From NCBI RefSeq assembly GCF_008001035.1, contig NZ_CP042856.1:372001-436000 (forward strand): 64,000 nt of DNA, read 5' to 3'. Shown piece by piece: positions 41,932 to 50,379 of this stretch. Every line of letters starts with the position of its first letter. Positions within the stretch are counted from its first letter, which is position 1. The position numbers were made by a program, and so were the translations under genes. Origin of the DNA: Salinibacterium sp. dk2585. GTDB lineage: Bacteria > Actinomycetota > Actinomycetes > Actinomycetales > Microbacteriaceae. The notes under the pieces are model-generated. The model saw only the letters and a list, made by a program, of their open reading frames with translations. It was not told where the DNA came from and did no database searches.

Positions 41932-44064
41932 ATGCCCAATTCAAAGAAACTCTCTGCGCCCCGCACCGGCGGCGCCAAGTTCGGCGCGCGCAGCGCATCC
42001 GGCTCCAAGGCCGGTAGCCGCAGCCCTGGACACCGCGGTTACAAGGCTGACGCCCCCGCCGCCGCCGCGCCGAAGAAGCGGTGGACAGCGGATGATCGTG
42101 CCGCCCGCACCGGCGACCGCCGCCCTTCCGGCGACCGCCGCCCCGACTGGACGCCCCGCGAGGAGCGCCCCACAACGGGCCGCGCACCCTACGGTGACCG
42201 CGCCCAGCGCACCGAGCGCCCCTCCTACGGTCGCACCGAGCGTCCCAGCTACAACGACCGCCCGGCTCGCGGCGAGCGACCCGCCTACAACCGCGGCGAG
42301 AACCGCAGCGAGCGTCCCTCGTACGGCGACCGTCCGGCTCGTGGTGAGCGTCCCTCGTACGGTGACCGTCCGAACCGCACCGAGCGTCCGTCCTACGGCG
42401 ACCGCACTGAGCGTCCGTCCTACGGCGACCGTCCGCAGCGCGGCTCCTACGACCGCCCGCAGCGCAACTCGGATGACCGCCCCAAGCGTTCCTTCGACGA
42501 CCGCGCCCCCCGTCGTGACTTCGACGACCGCGCGCCGCGCAGTGAGCGTCCCTCCTACGGCGACCGGCCGACCCGTGGCGAGCGCCCCGCATACAACCGC
42601 GGCGAGCGCCCCGCGTACGGTGACCGTCCGCAGCGCAGCTTCGACGACCGCCCCAAGCGCTCGTTCGACGACCGCGCGCCGCGTCGTGACTTCGACGACC
42701 GTGCGCCGCGTCGTGACTTCAGCGACCGTGCACCGCGTCGTGACGTCGACGACCGCGCCCCGCGCCGCTCCTACGATGAGCGCCCGCCGCGTCGCGACAG
42801 CGACCTCTACCCGAAGCGCGAGACCCGCTCCTTCACCCCGCACGACGATGTCGTGCTCGAGAAGCTCGAGGCCAAGGTCGTGACGGCCGGCGAGGTCGAG
42901 GGCAAGACCTTCGGTGACCTCGGCATCGGCGACAACATCACGCGCCAGCTCGCGGCGATGGGCGCCGAGGCTCCCTTCCCGATCCAGGCGGCGACGATCC
43001 CCGACGTGCTCGCGGGTCGTGACGTGCTCGGCCGCGGCAAGACCGGCTCCGGCAAGACGATCGCCTTCGGCGCGCCTCTCGTGGAGCGCCTCATGGAGAA
43101 CAACGGCGGCAAGGGTCGCAAGCCGGGCCGCAAGCCCCGCGCCCTCATCCTCGCCCCCACCCGTGAGCTCGCGATGCAGATCGACCGCACGGTGCAGCCC
43201 ATCGCGCGCAGCGTCGGCCTCTTCACGACCACGATCGTGGGCGGCGTGCCGCAGCACAAGCAGGTCATGTCGCTCCAGCGCGGTGTCGACATCGTCATCG
43301 CGACGCCCGGCCGCGTGGAAGACCTCGTCGACCAGGGCCGCCTCGACCTCAGCGAGGTCAAGGTCACTGTCCTCGACGAGGCCGACCACATGTGCGACCT
43401 CGGCTTCCTCGAGCCTGTGCAGCGCATCCTGCGCGAGACGATGGATGGCGGGCAGAAGCTCCTCTTCTCCGCGACCCTCGACAAGGGTGTTGCCCAGCTG
43501 GTCAACGAGTTCCTCGTCGACCCGGCCGTGCACGAGGTCGCTGGCGAAGACCAGGCGTCGAGCACGATCGACCACAAGGTGCTCCTCATCGAGCAGCGCG
43601 ACAAGCGTGCCGTCATCGAGCAGCTCGCGGGCGGCGAGGGCAAGAAGCTCGTCTTCGCCCGCACCCGCGCCTTCGCGGAGGAACTCGCCGACATGCTCGA
43701 GGACGCCGGCATCCCCGCGACCTCGCTGCACGGCGACCTCAACCAGGGCCGGCGCACGCGCAACCTGCAGCTGCTCACCAGCGGTCGCGTGAACGTGCTG
43801 GTGGCGACGGATGTCGCGGCCCGCGGCATCCACGTCGACGACATCTCGCTCGTGATCCAGGCCGACGCACCCGACGAGTACAAGACGTACCTGCACCGCG
43901 CCGGCCGCACCGGTCGTGCCGGCAAGGTCGGAACGGTCGTCACGCTGACGACCCGCAACCGCCAGCGCCGCATCGATGAGCTGCTGGGTCGCGCGGAGAT
44001 CGACGCGACCATGCACCACGTCGCGCCGGGCGATGAGCTGCTCGACCAGCTCGCCGGGCTGTAA
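41932..44064 (+). CDS. DEAD-box ATP-dependent RNA helicase with Arg-rich N-terminal repeats
   Basis: A 710-aa helicase. Residues 1 to about 300 are a basic low-complexity region built of units such as [15 protein letters not shown], then [20 protein letters not shown]. The helicase core begins near residue 320: [32 protein letters not shown] (Q motif), GKTGSGKT (motif I), PTRELAMQ (Ia), [16 protein letters not shown] (II), FSATL (III), and [41 protein letters not shown] (IV-VI). It likely remodels structured RNA or helps ribosome assembly; the Arg-rich extension is an RNA-binding tail placed at the N-terminus rather than the more usual C-terminus. The ATG follows CCGGAAAG and a long leader. 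Confidence 0.95.
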   Translation: MPNSKKLSAPRTGGAKFGARSASGSKAGSRSPGHRGYKADAPAAAAPKKRWTADDRAARTGDRRPSGDRRPDWTPREERPTTGRAPYGDRAQRTERPSYGRTERPSYNDRPARGERPAYNRGENRSERPSYGDRPARGERPSYGDRPNRTERPSYGDRTERPSYGDRPQRGSYDRPQRNSDDRPKRSFDDRAPRRDFDDRAPRSERPSYGDRPTRGERPAYNRGERPAYGDRPQRSFDDRPKRSFDDRAPRRDFDDRAPRRDFSDRAPRRDVDDRAPRRSYDERPPRRDSDLYPKRETRSFTPHDDVVLEKLEAKVVTAGEVEGKTFGDLGIGDNITRQLAAMGAEAPFPIQAATIPDVLAGRDVLGRGKTGSGKTIAFGAPLVERLMENNGGKGRKPGRKPRALILAPTRELAMQIDRTVQPIARSVGLFTTTIVGGVPQHKQVMSLQRGVDIVIATPGRVEDLVDQGRLDLSEVKVTVLDEADHMCDLGFLEPVQRILRETMDGGQKLLFSATLDKGVAQLVNEFLVDPAVHEVAGEDQASSTIDHKVLLIEQRDKRAVIEQLAGGEGKKLVFARTRAFAEELADMLEDAGIPATSLHGDLNQGRRTRNLQLLTSGRVNVLVATDVAARGIHVDDISLVIQADAPDEYKTYLHRAGRTGRAGKVGTVVTLTTRNRQRRIDELLGRAEIDATMHHVAPGDELLDQLAGL

Positions 44065-44071
44065 CTGCTCC

Positions 44072-44110
44072 CGCGGGTTGAGTAAGCCCGCCAGGGCTGT
44101 ATCGAAACCC
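44072..44110. repeat. GGTTGAGTA...TATCGAAACC repeat after the helicase gene
   Basis: CGCGGGTTGAGTAAGCCCGCCAGGGCTGTATCGAAACC starts 8 bp after the helicase stop. Same internal GCCCGCCAGGGC variant as the copy after katA. Confidence 0.75.
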
Positions 44111-44115
44111 CAACG

Positions 44116-44151
44116 CGAAGGCGCCTCATCCGACAGGGTGGGGCGCCTTCG
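44116..44151 (+). terminator. Terminator between helicase and DMT transporter genes
   Basis: Perfect 10-bp stem CGAAGGCGCC / GGCGCCTTCG with a 16-nt loop, between convergent genes. Confidence 0.8.
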
Positions 44152-44197
44152 TCGTTCCGGTGCCCTCGTGACGGGCCGATCTTTCCTGCAAGCCGCT

Positions 44198-45106
44198 CTA
44201 CGCGACTGACAGCATGCCCGCCGCCGCGACCGCCAGCGCCAGCCCCACCCACTGCGCGCGCGTGAGCCGCTCCCGCAGCACGATCGCCGCGAGGATGATC
44301 GTGCCCGCCGGGTACATCGCGGTCAGCACAGCCATGACGCTGAGGTCGCCGAGCCGGAGTCCCACGAGGAGGAGCGTGTTGGCCGTCGCGTCGAGCACGC
44401 CGCACGAGGCTGCAAAGAGGAGTCCGGCTTTCCATGGGTGACGTGAGTGGGCTGCGGCGACCACGTCGGAGGGGTCGGTGATGGGGGCGTCTGCCCGTTG
44501 CATCCGTCGCCGAGCGATGAGGGCGAGCACGATGACCGCGCTGAAGAGCAGCACCGTGTTGGTGGCACGGTTGGCGACGAGAGGCACGAGGCCGGAGTCG
44601 TCCGGCGTGAGGTCGATCAAGACGAGGAACATGCCGATGAGGGTCCCGGATGCGACGGCCATGGCGACCGCCCGAAGGCTGGGCCGCACGGCATCCTTCT
44701 CCGGCACGAAACCGACGAGCACGACCGCGACGAGCGCGAGTCCGAGCGCGGCATAGCCGATGGGGGCGAGGCGTTCGCCGCCCGCGAGGCCGACCGACAT
44801 GGGGACGACGGCCGACATGAGCGCGGTCGTCGGCGAGAGGATGCTCATGGGCCCGATCGCCAGGCATGCGTACAGCAGCACGAGGCCGAGAGCGCCCGTG
44901 ACGCCCGAGAGTGCCCCGAAGAGCACAGCCTCGAATGACCACCTCCCGCCGATGACGGGAAGGGCGAGGCACAGCGCGACGAGCCCGACGAAGCCCGCGA
45001 TCGCGGTCGCGCGGATGCTGCTGATGCGTCGTGAGGCGAGTCCGCCGAGGAAGTCGGCGGAGCCATAGAACAGTGCGCCGGCGAGTCCGATGAGCACTGT
45101 GAGCAC
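44198..45106 (-). CDS. EamA/DMT-superfamily transporter
   Basis: A 302-aa membrane protein with ten predicted helices in two EamA halves: LTVLIGLAGALFYGSADFLGGLASRRIS, ALSGVTGALGLVLLYACLAIGPMSILSPTTALMSAVVP, and second half ASCGVLDATANTLLLVGLRLGDLSVMAVLTAMYPAGTIILAAIVLRERLTRAQWVGLALAVAAAGML. Such proteins export or import metabolites; substrate unknown. GTG start. Forty-five bp upstream of it is solo hairpin copy 4. Confidence 0.92.
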   Translation of the reverse strand: MLTVLIGLAGALFYGSADFLGGLASRRISSIRATAIAGFVGLVALCLALPVIGGRWSFEAVLFGALSGVTGALGLVLLYACLAIGPMSILSPTTALMSAVVPMSVGLAGGERLAPIGYAALGLALVAVVLVGFVPEKDAVRPSLRAVAMAVASGTLIGMFLVLIDLTPDDSGLVPLVANRATNTVLLFSAVIVLALIARRRMQRADAPITDPSDVVAAAHSRHPWKAGLLFAASCGVLDATANTLLLVGLRLGDLSVMAVLTAMYPAGTIILAAIVLRERLTRAQWVGLALAVAAAGMLSVA

Positions 45107-45151
45107 GGCACAACGTTAGTGGTCCAGCGCGTGCCCTTCGCCCCGTCTCCT

Positions 45152-45205
45152 GAGTGGCCAGAGTTTCGGGATCCATGGCTCCCTTGGCGCAAAGTTTGGC
45201 CACTC
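45152..45205. repeat. 54-nt hairpin repeat, GAGTGGCC family, copy 4 (solo)
   Basis: Arms GAGTGGCCAGAGTTTC (45152-45167) and CAAAGTTTGGCCACTC (45190-45205), three mismatches in 16, loop 22 nt with unrelated sequence. The total length is exactly 54 nt as in copies 1-3, but no DUF559 gene is nearby. It lies between divergent genes. Confidence 0.9.
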
Positions 45206-45270
45206 ACGTGCCCGCGTCGGCGATACACGTGTCGCCCGGGTGAACTCTCCGTGACGCAACATATGAGCAC

Positions 45271-45299
45271 TTGTCCACGTCCATGCCCTGCGTTAGCGT
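45271..45299 (+). promoter_or_regulatory. Promoter candidate of the secreted nuclease gene
   Basis: TTGTCC (45271-45276) and TAGCGT (45294-45299) with a 17-bp spacer. The predicted leader is about 85 nt and holds a CCCC-rich stem near 45307-45345. The upstream 283 bp otherwise hold only hairpin copy 4. Confidence 0.55.
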
Positions 45300-45389
45300 C
45301 ACCTTGTCCCCCACTCGGGGAACCCCCATACGGGGGGAGAGAGCTTGCGCGTCCCACCGTCGTGACGCGCGTGACATGGAGACGCACAC

Positions 45390-48300
45390 ATGCAGAAGCC
45401 CGCCGATTCGGCCCCCACGCATCGCTCAGCACGGAGGGGCCGGCTCGCGGCCCTCGCATCCGCCAGCGCACTCACACTGCTCTTCTCCGGCCTGGGAGCG
45501 ACGAGCGCCACCGCCGCCGAGGTCACGCACTCGATCGCCGAGGTACAGGGCGCGGGGGCGAGCAGCCCACTGGTCGGCCAGCCCGTCACGGTCGAGGGTG
45601 TCGTCACGGCCGACTATCGCGGCGCATCCGGCTACCGTGGCATGGTCATCCAGACCCAGGGCTCCGGTGGAGCGACGGATGCTACCCCCGGCGTCTCCGA
45701 CGGAATCTTCGTCTTCCTCTCTAACGCGAACCCGGCGGTCGCGATCGGGGATCTCGTGCGGGTGACGGGCCCCGTCAGTGAGTACTTCGGGCTCACCCAG
45801 GTCAGCGCGACCTCGGCGGCCGCAACCGAGCTTGTCGAAGCGGGCGCCGGCGTGCCAGAGGCGACGCCGCTCCCCGACACGGTCGTCGGCGATGCGCGCG
45901 AGGCCTATGAGAGCCAACTGGTCGCTCCCACGGGGGACTACCTCGTCAGCTCGAGCCACCAGCTCTACAACTACGGCACGCTCTGGCTCAATGTCGGTGA
46001 GCTCGCCGTCAAGAGCACCGAGGCCACGGATGCCGGGCCCGCCGCAGACGCGGTCGCCGCCGCCAACAGGGCCAACCGCATCCTGCTCGACGATGGCTAC
46101 AGCATTCAGGTGAACAACAACGCCCACCAGGGTGACCAGCCCTACTTCACGGCAGGCGAGGTGGTGCGCAATGGCGACACCGTGAACTTCGGGCAGTCGT
46201 TCATCCTCTCCTACGGCTTCGACGACTGGCGCCTGCAGCCGACGACGCCGCTGACCGACGCCAGCCCGGCGGAGGCGAAGCCCACCTTCACGAGCACGAA
46301 CCTGCGGCCCGCTGAGGCGCCCGCGGTGGGCGGCGACTTCCAGGTCGGCAGTTTCAACGTCTACAACTACTTCACGACGCTGCGCTCCGAGAACTCGGAT
46401 GCCCGTGGCGCGAACACGGCGGAAGCCTTCGAGATCCAGAAGGGCAAGATCGTCGCGGCGATCAACGGGCTCGGTGCCGAGGTCGTTGCACTGCAGGAGA
46501 TTGAGAACTCGGTCAAGCTGGGCGAACCGCTCGACGAGGCGCTCGCCGATCTGGTCGGCGGGCTGAACGCCGCTGCCGGCGCGGGAACGTGGGATTACGT
46601 GCGCACGCCCGCAGCGCTTGCGGACCCTGCGACCACCGACTTCATTTCCAACGCGATCATCTACCAGCCGGCAGCGGTCACCCCGGTCGGTGACTCCTTC
46701 ACTGACCTCGACCCCGTGTGGGACATCGCGCGTAAGCCGGTCTCGCAGACCTTCGAGTCGGTCGACACCGGCAAGGTCTTCACGGTCATCGCGAACCACT
46801 TCAAGTCGAAGGGGGGCGACGGTGAGGAGCCCGCCGACGGACAAGGCCAGTTCACTGCGGAGCGCGTGGCGATGTCTGAGCGCCTCGCGGCGATCGTCGA
46901 TGGCATCGCCGCCGACCCGGAGAAGTCCGAGGACGTCTTCCTGATCGGTGACTTCAACGCCTACTCGGAGGAAGACCCCATCCAGGTGCTCACGGGCGCC
47001 GGCTATGTCGACCTCGTCGCGGCGCGCACCGACGGCCAGTACACCTATACCTTCGATGGCGAGCTCGGATCGCTCGACCACATCCTCGCCACCCCGTCGC
47101 TCGCTGAGTATGTGACGGGCGCGGGTGTCTGGTCGATCAACGCTCCCGAATGGTCCGACCGTGGCTACTCCTTCGGCGCCGCCGAGGTGGGCACGGTCTA
47201 CCGGTCGAGCGACCACGACCCCATCACCGTGGGCGTCAGCGCTGAGCTTGCCCCCGTCGAGATCGACATCCTCTCGATCAGTGACTTCCATGGTCGTCTC
47301 GGGGCGGCGGCCCAGCTAGGTGGCATGGTCAACGCCTTCCGCGCGCAGAACCCCAACACCTCCTTCGTGAGCGGCGGTGACAACATCGGCGCCTCGACCT
47401 TCGACTCCTTCATCCAGCAGGACCAGCCGACGATCGATGTGCTGGGCGAGATCGGCCTCGACGTGAGTGCCCTGGGCAACCACGAGTTCGACCAGGGGCG
47501 CGCCGACGTCGACGACCGGGTGCTCCCCGCGGTCGACTGGCCGTACCTCGCGGCGAACCTCTACGACACCGCGACAGGCGAGCCCGCCTACGAGGAGTTC
47601 TTCGTGCAGGAGTTCGACGGCGTGCGTGTCGGCTACATCGGCGCCATGACGGAGGACCTGCCGGAGCTCGTGAGCCCCAGCGGCATCGACACCCTCGAGG
47701 TGCGCCCCATCATCAGTGAGGTAAACCGGGTCGCCGGCGACCTCACGGATGGCGATGACGGCAATGGTGAAGCCGACGTGCTCGTGCTCCTTGTGCACGA
47801 GGGTGCGGCTTCGGTCGACATCACCGCGTCGACGGATGACTCGGACTTCGGTCAGATCGTCACCGACCTCAGCCCCGAGGTCGACGCCATCGTTGCCGGC
47901 CACACGCACCTCGTCTACGACCACGAGATTGAGGTCGAGGGCATGGACCGCCCGCGTCTCGTCGTCGGCTCCGGCCAGTACGGCGAGAACTTCGGCCACT
48001 TCGACCTCACGGTCGCCCCGGAGACCGGCGAGGTCATCGAGTTCACTGCCGAGGTGCTGCCGCTCACCGGCTTCGAGCCCGACCCCGAGGTTGCGGCGAT
48101 TGTCGCCGAGGCTGAGGCCATCGCCGACGAGCTCGGTTCGGTCAGCGTTGGGCAGATTGAGGAGTCGCTGACCCGCGCAGTGCAGTCGAGCGGTTCCGAG
48201 AACCGGGGTGGCGAGTCCACCCTCGGCAACTTCGTCGCCGACGTGCAGCTGTGGGCCGCGACAGAGCTGGGTGCCGAGATCGCCTTCATGAACCCGGGCG

Positions 48301-49430
48301 GCCTGCGCGCCGATCTCGTCTATGAGTCGAGCGGCGAGGGTGACCCAGACGGCAACGTCACCTACGCGGAGGCCGCAGCCGTGCAGCCCTTCGCCAACAC
48401 CCTGACGACACTGACCCTCACGGGTGAGCAGATCCGCCAGGTGCTCGAGGAGCAGTGGCAGCCGGAGGGTGCCGCGCGCCCGTTCCTCAAGCTCGGTGTC
48501 TCGGCTGGGCTCGTCTACAGTTACGACCCGACGGCAGCGCAGGGTGAGCGCGTCACGTCGATCACCCTCAACGGCGAGCCGCTCGACCCGGCTGCCAGCT
48601 ACCGGGTCGTGGCGAACTCCTTCCTTGCGGCCGGCGGCGACAACTTCGCCACCCTTGCCGAGGGCACCGACACGGCAGACTCTGGTCGCATCGACCTGCA
48701 GGCGATGGTCGACTACTTCGAGCAGAACGAGCTCATCGGGGTCGACTACGAGCAGCGCGCCGTCGGCGTCGCTTTCTCCGCCCCCGGCCCCTATGCGGCC
48801 GGCGAGCAGGTCACCCTCGACCTGAGTTCCCTGATCTTCAGCCAGGGCGGGCCCGCGGATGCCACGGTCGAGGTGTCGCTCGACGGGGAGGTGCTCGCCA
48901 CCGCGCCTATCGACGCGACGATCGTTGACACGACCGACGAGCAGGGCCGGGCATCCGTCACCATCACGATCCCGGCCGGACTCTCCGGAGCCCAGTCGCT
49001 CGTCGTGTCGGTGCCGGAGGTCGGCACGAGCGTCGCGGTGCCGATCGAGCTCGCGGACGACCCGGCCGAGGAGGCCATCGAGTCACTCAAGGAGCCCCGC
49101 GTCACGGGGGCTGTGCGAGTCGGCAAGACGGTCAGTGTCAACGAGGGTCGCTGGAGCGTGCCCGGTGTTGAGTTCAGCTACCAGTGGAACCGCGACGGCG
49201 AGCCCATCCAGGGCGCGACGAGTGAGCGCTACCGGATCGTGGCGGCGGATGCCAGCAGCGACCTGAGCGTCACTGTCACGGCCAGCGCGGAGGGCTACAG
49301 CGATGGCTCGGCCACCTCGGGTGAGCGCGAGGTGAAGCCCGCGCCGCGCGGCATCTTCGGTGCCATCGCGGCGGCGATCGAGGACGCCCTTGCCGAGCTC
49401 GCCGACCTCCTGGAGTGGCTCTTCGGCTGA
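45390..49430 (+). CDS. Secreted bifunctional nuclease/5'-nucleotidase (ExeM/NucH type)
   Basis: A 1346-aa exported protein with a signal peptide ending ATSATAA. An OB-like/LTD-type N-terminal region (about 45-300) is followed by an endonuclease/exonuclease/phosphatase domain (about 320-620: VGSFNVYNYF, VVALQEIEN, VIANHFKSKG, LIGDFNAYSEEDP, SSDHDPITV). Then comes a metallophosphatase/5'-nucleotidase unit (about 625-1120: ILSISDFHGRLG, VSGGDNIGAS, LGNHEFDQG, AGHTHLVYDH, then MNPGGLRADL of the C-terminal nucleotidase domain). Two Ig-like domains end it. No LPXTG motif is present. It probably degrades external DNA and releases nucleosides and phosphate. Confidence 0.94.
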   Translation: MQKPADSAPTHRSARRGRLAALASASALTLLFSGLGATSATAAEVTHSIAEVQGAGASSPLVGQPVTVEGVVTADYRGASGYRGMVIQTQGSGGATDATPGVSDGIFVFLSNANPAVAIGDLVRVTGPVSEYFGLTQVSATSAAATELVEAGAGVPEATPLPDTVVGDAREAYESQLVAPTGDYLVSSSHQLYNYGTLWLNVGELAVKSTEATDAGPAADAVAAANRANRILLDDGYSIQVNNNAHQGDQPYFTAGEVVRNGDTVNFGQSFILSYGFDDWRLQPTTPLTDASPAEAKPTFTSTNLRPAEAPAVGGDFQVGSFNVYNYFTTLRSENSDARGANTAEAFEIQKGKIVAAINGLGAEVVALQEIENSVKLGEPLDEALADLVGGLNAAAGAGTWDYVRTPAALADPATTDFISNAIIYQPAAVTPVGDSFTDLDPVWDIARKPVSQTFESVDTGKVFTVIANHFKSKGGDGEEPADGQGQFTAERVAMSERLAAIVDGIAADPEKSEDVFLIGDFNAYSEEDPIQVLTGAGYVDLVAARTDGQYTYTFDGELGSLDHILATPSLAEYVTGAGVWSINAPEWSDRGYSFGAAEVGTVYRSSDHDPITVGVSAELAPVEIDILSISDFHGRLGAAAQLGGMVNAFRAQNPNTSFVSGGDNIGASTFDSFIQQDQPTIDVLGEIGLDVSALGNHEFDQGRADVDDRVLPAVDWPYLAANLYDTATGEPAYEEFFVQEFDGVRVGYIGAMTEDLPELVSPSGIDTLEVRPIISEVNRVAGDLTDGDDGNGEADVLVLLVHEGAASVDITASTDDSDFGQIVTDLSPEVDAIVAGHTHLVYDHEIEVEGMDRPRLVVGSGQYGENFGHFDLTVAPETGEVIEFTAEVLPLTGFEPDPEVAAIVAEAEAIADELGSVSVGQIEESLTRAVQSSGSENRGGESTLGNFVADVQLWAATELGAEIAFMNPGGLRADLVYESSGEGDPDGNVTYAEAAAVQPFANTLTTLTLTGEQIRQVLEEQWQPEGAARPFLKLGVSAGLVYSYDPTAAQGERVTSITLNGEPLDPAASYRVVANSFLAAGGDNFATLAEGTDTADSGRIDLQAMVDYFEQNELIGVDYEQRAVGVAFSAPGPYAAGEQVTLDLSSLIFSQGGPADATVEVSLDGEVLATAPIDATIVDTTDEQGRASVTITIPAGLSGAQSLVVSVPEVGTSVAVPIELADDPAEEAIESLKEPRVTGAVRVGKTVSVNEGRWSVPGVEFSYQWNRDGEPIQGATSERYRIVAADASSDLSVTVTASAEGYSDGSATSGEREVKPAPRGIFGAIAAAIEDALAELADLLEWLFG

Positions 49431-49433
49431 CCC

Positions 49434-49464
49434 GTGGGTTGAGTAGCGAAGCGTATCGAAACCC
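49434..49464. repeat. GGTTGAGTAGCGAAGCGTATCGAAACC repeat after the nuclease gene
   Basis: GTGGGTTGAGTAGCGAAGCGTATCGAAACCC begins 4 bp after the stop codon, followed by a second partial ATCGAAACCCC at 49471-49481. Confidence 0.8.
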
Positions 49465-49486
49465 AGCCGCATCGAAACCCCGGCAG

Positions 49487-49515
49487 TGGCCGGCTTCCCG
49501 TGGGGGGGCCGGCCA
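49487..49515. terminator. Terminator after the nuclease gene
   Basis: Stem TGGCCGGCTTCCC / GGGGGGCCGGCCA with two G-U pairs and a 3-nt loop, between the nuclease gene and the convergent XRE gene. Confidence 0.75.
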
Positions 49516-49555
49516 TCGCCGTGTCGCGCTGCGCCGTTCGCGGAGCGTGTAGCCC

Positions 49556-49915
49556 CTAGCGGGACTCGCGCTCGCGGCGGATGGCATCCGCCTTCGACTC
49601 GCGCTTGCGCTCCTCTGGCAGGTCGTCGGGCGTGATGCCGGCGACGAGCACACCGGGATCCGTGTCAAGCGCGGCGGCGAGGCGGATGAGATTGTGCAGG
49701 GTGAGGTTGCGCTGGCCGCGCTCGACCTGGCCGATGAGGGTCCAGTGCACGCCGGCGAGTTCGGCGATGGTCTCCTGGCTGGCGCCGAGGGCGAGCCTCA
49801 ATTGCCGCACCCGCTCGCCGAGCGTCTCGGTCGCGCTCGAACGGCCCGAGCGCGGGCGTGCCGCGGAGGTCGGGGGCTCGGGCGCCGGTTCAGGTGCCGC
49901 GTCGGGTGCAGCCAT
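49556..49915 (-). CDS. XRE-family regulator, copy 1
   Basis: A 119-aa DNA-binding protein. A Pro/Ala-rich head of 30 residues precedes an HTH_3 domain: LGERVRQLRLALGASQETIAELAGVHWTLIGQVERGQRNLTLHNLIRLAAALDTDPGVLVAGI. A basic/acidic tail ends it. Its target is unknown. It shares the LGERxRxxR start and the DPGxLxxGxTxD end with the next gene upstream, so the two are duplicates. Start ATG at 49915 lacks a clear ribosome site. Confidence 0.85.
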   Translation of the reverse strand: MAAPDAAPEPAPEPPTSAARPRSGRSSATETLGERVRQLRLALGASQETIAELAGVHWTLIGQVERGQRNLTLHNLIRLAAALDTDPGVLVAGITPDDLPEERKRESKADAIRRERESR

Positions 49916-49938
49916 GAATGCACTCTAGAGGATCGCGC

Positions 49939-50205
49939 CTAGTGGTCGTGGGTGACTCCACCGATGAGTATTCCCGGGTCGGTGCGCAACGCGTAAGCGA
50001 GTCGGATGAGCACCTTGAACTCGATGTCGACGAGGCCCGCTTCGATCTGTTGCAGCTGCTCGGGGCTGAGCCCACTCGCGTCCGCGACATCCGTTCTCGT
50101 CAGGCGGTCGCGGGCACGGATGTCGCGGATTCGCTCGCCCAGCGTCTGGGCAGCGGCGGCCGGCGCGCTTCGTTGCGGTGTTCCGCGGTGTGGGGCGGGG
50201 GTCAC
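49939..50205 (-). CDS. XRE-family regulator, copy 2
   Basis: An 88-aa protein: LGERIRDIRARDRLTRTDVADASGLSPEQLQQIEAGLVDIEFKVLIRLAYALRTDPGILIGGVTHDH, again an HTH_3 domain with little else. GTG start. It is divergent from the large LPXTG gene at 50380 and lies 23 bp upstream of XRE copy 1 on the same strand; the pair may regulate the divergent surface-protein gene (inference from position). Confidence 0.83.
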   Translation of the reverse strand: MTPAPHRGTPQRSAPAAAAQTLGERIRDIRARDRLTRTDVADASGLSPEQLQQIEAGLVDIEFKVLIRLAYALRTDPGILIGGVTHDH

Positions 50206-50379
50206 TTTTTCAACCTACGTCAGGCCCCAGGTAGAAGCAACGTTCTGTACAGTTTTCAGCACTCGCCCCTTGTATATATGCCCTGTGCATGTATACCTTG
50301 AGCGCACACGCAGGGTTGACGCTGAGGTCATTCGGGGACGTCAGCGGCCTGGCCAGTCCACGAAAGAGGAGCTGCACGG

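Noticed and set aside
42160-42800. Regularly spaced repeated DNA in the helicase gene that might look like a CRISPR-like or minisatellite array
   Set aside because: The repeats keep the reading frame and encode [17 protein letters not shown] units; no constant spacer pattern or cas genes.
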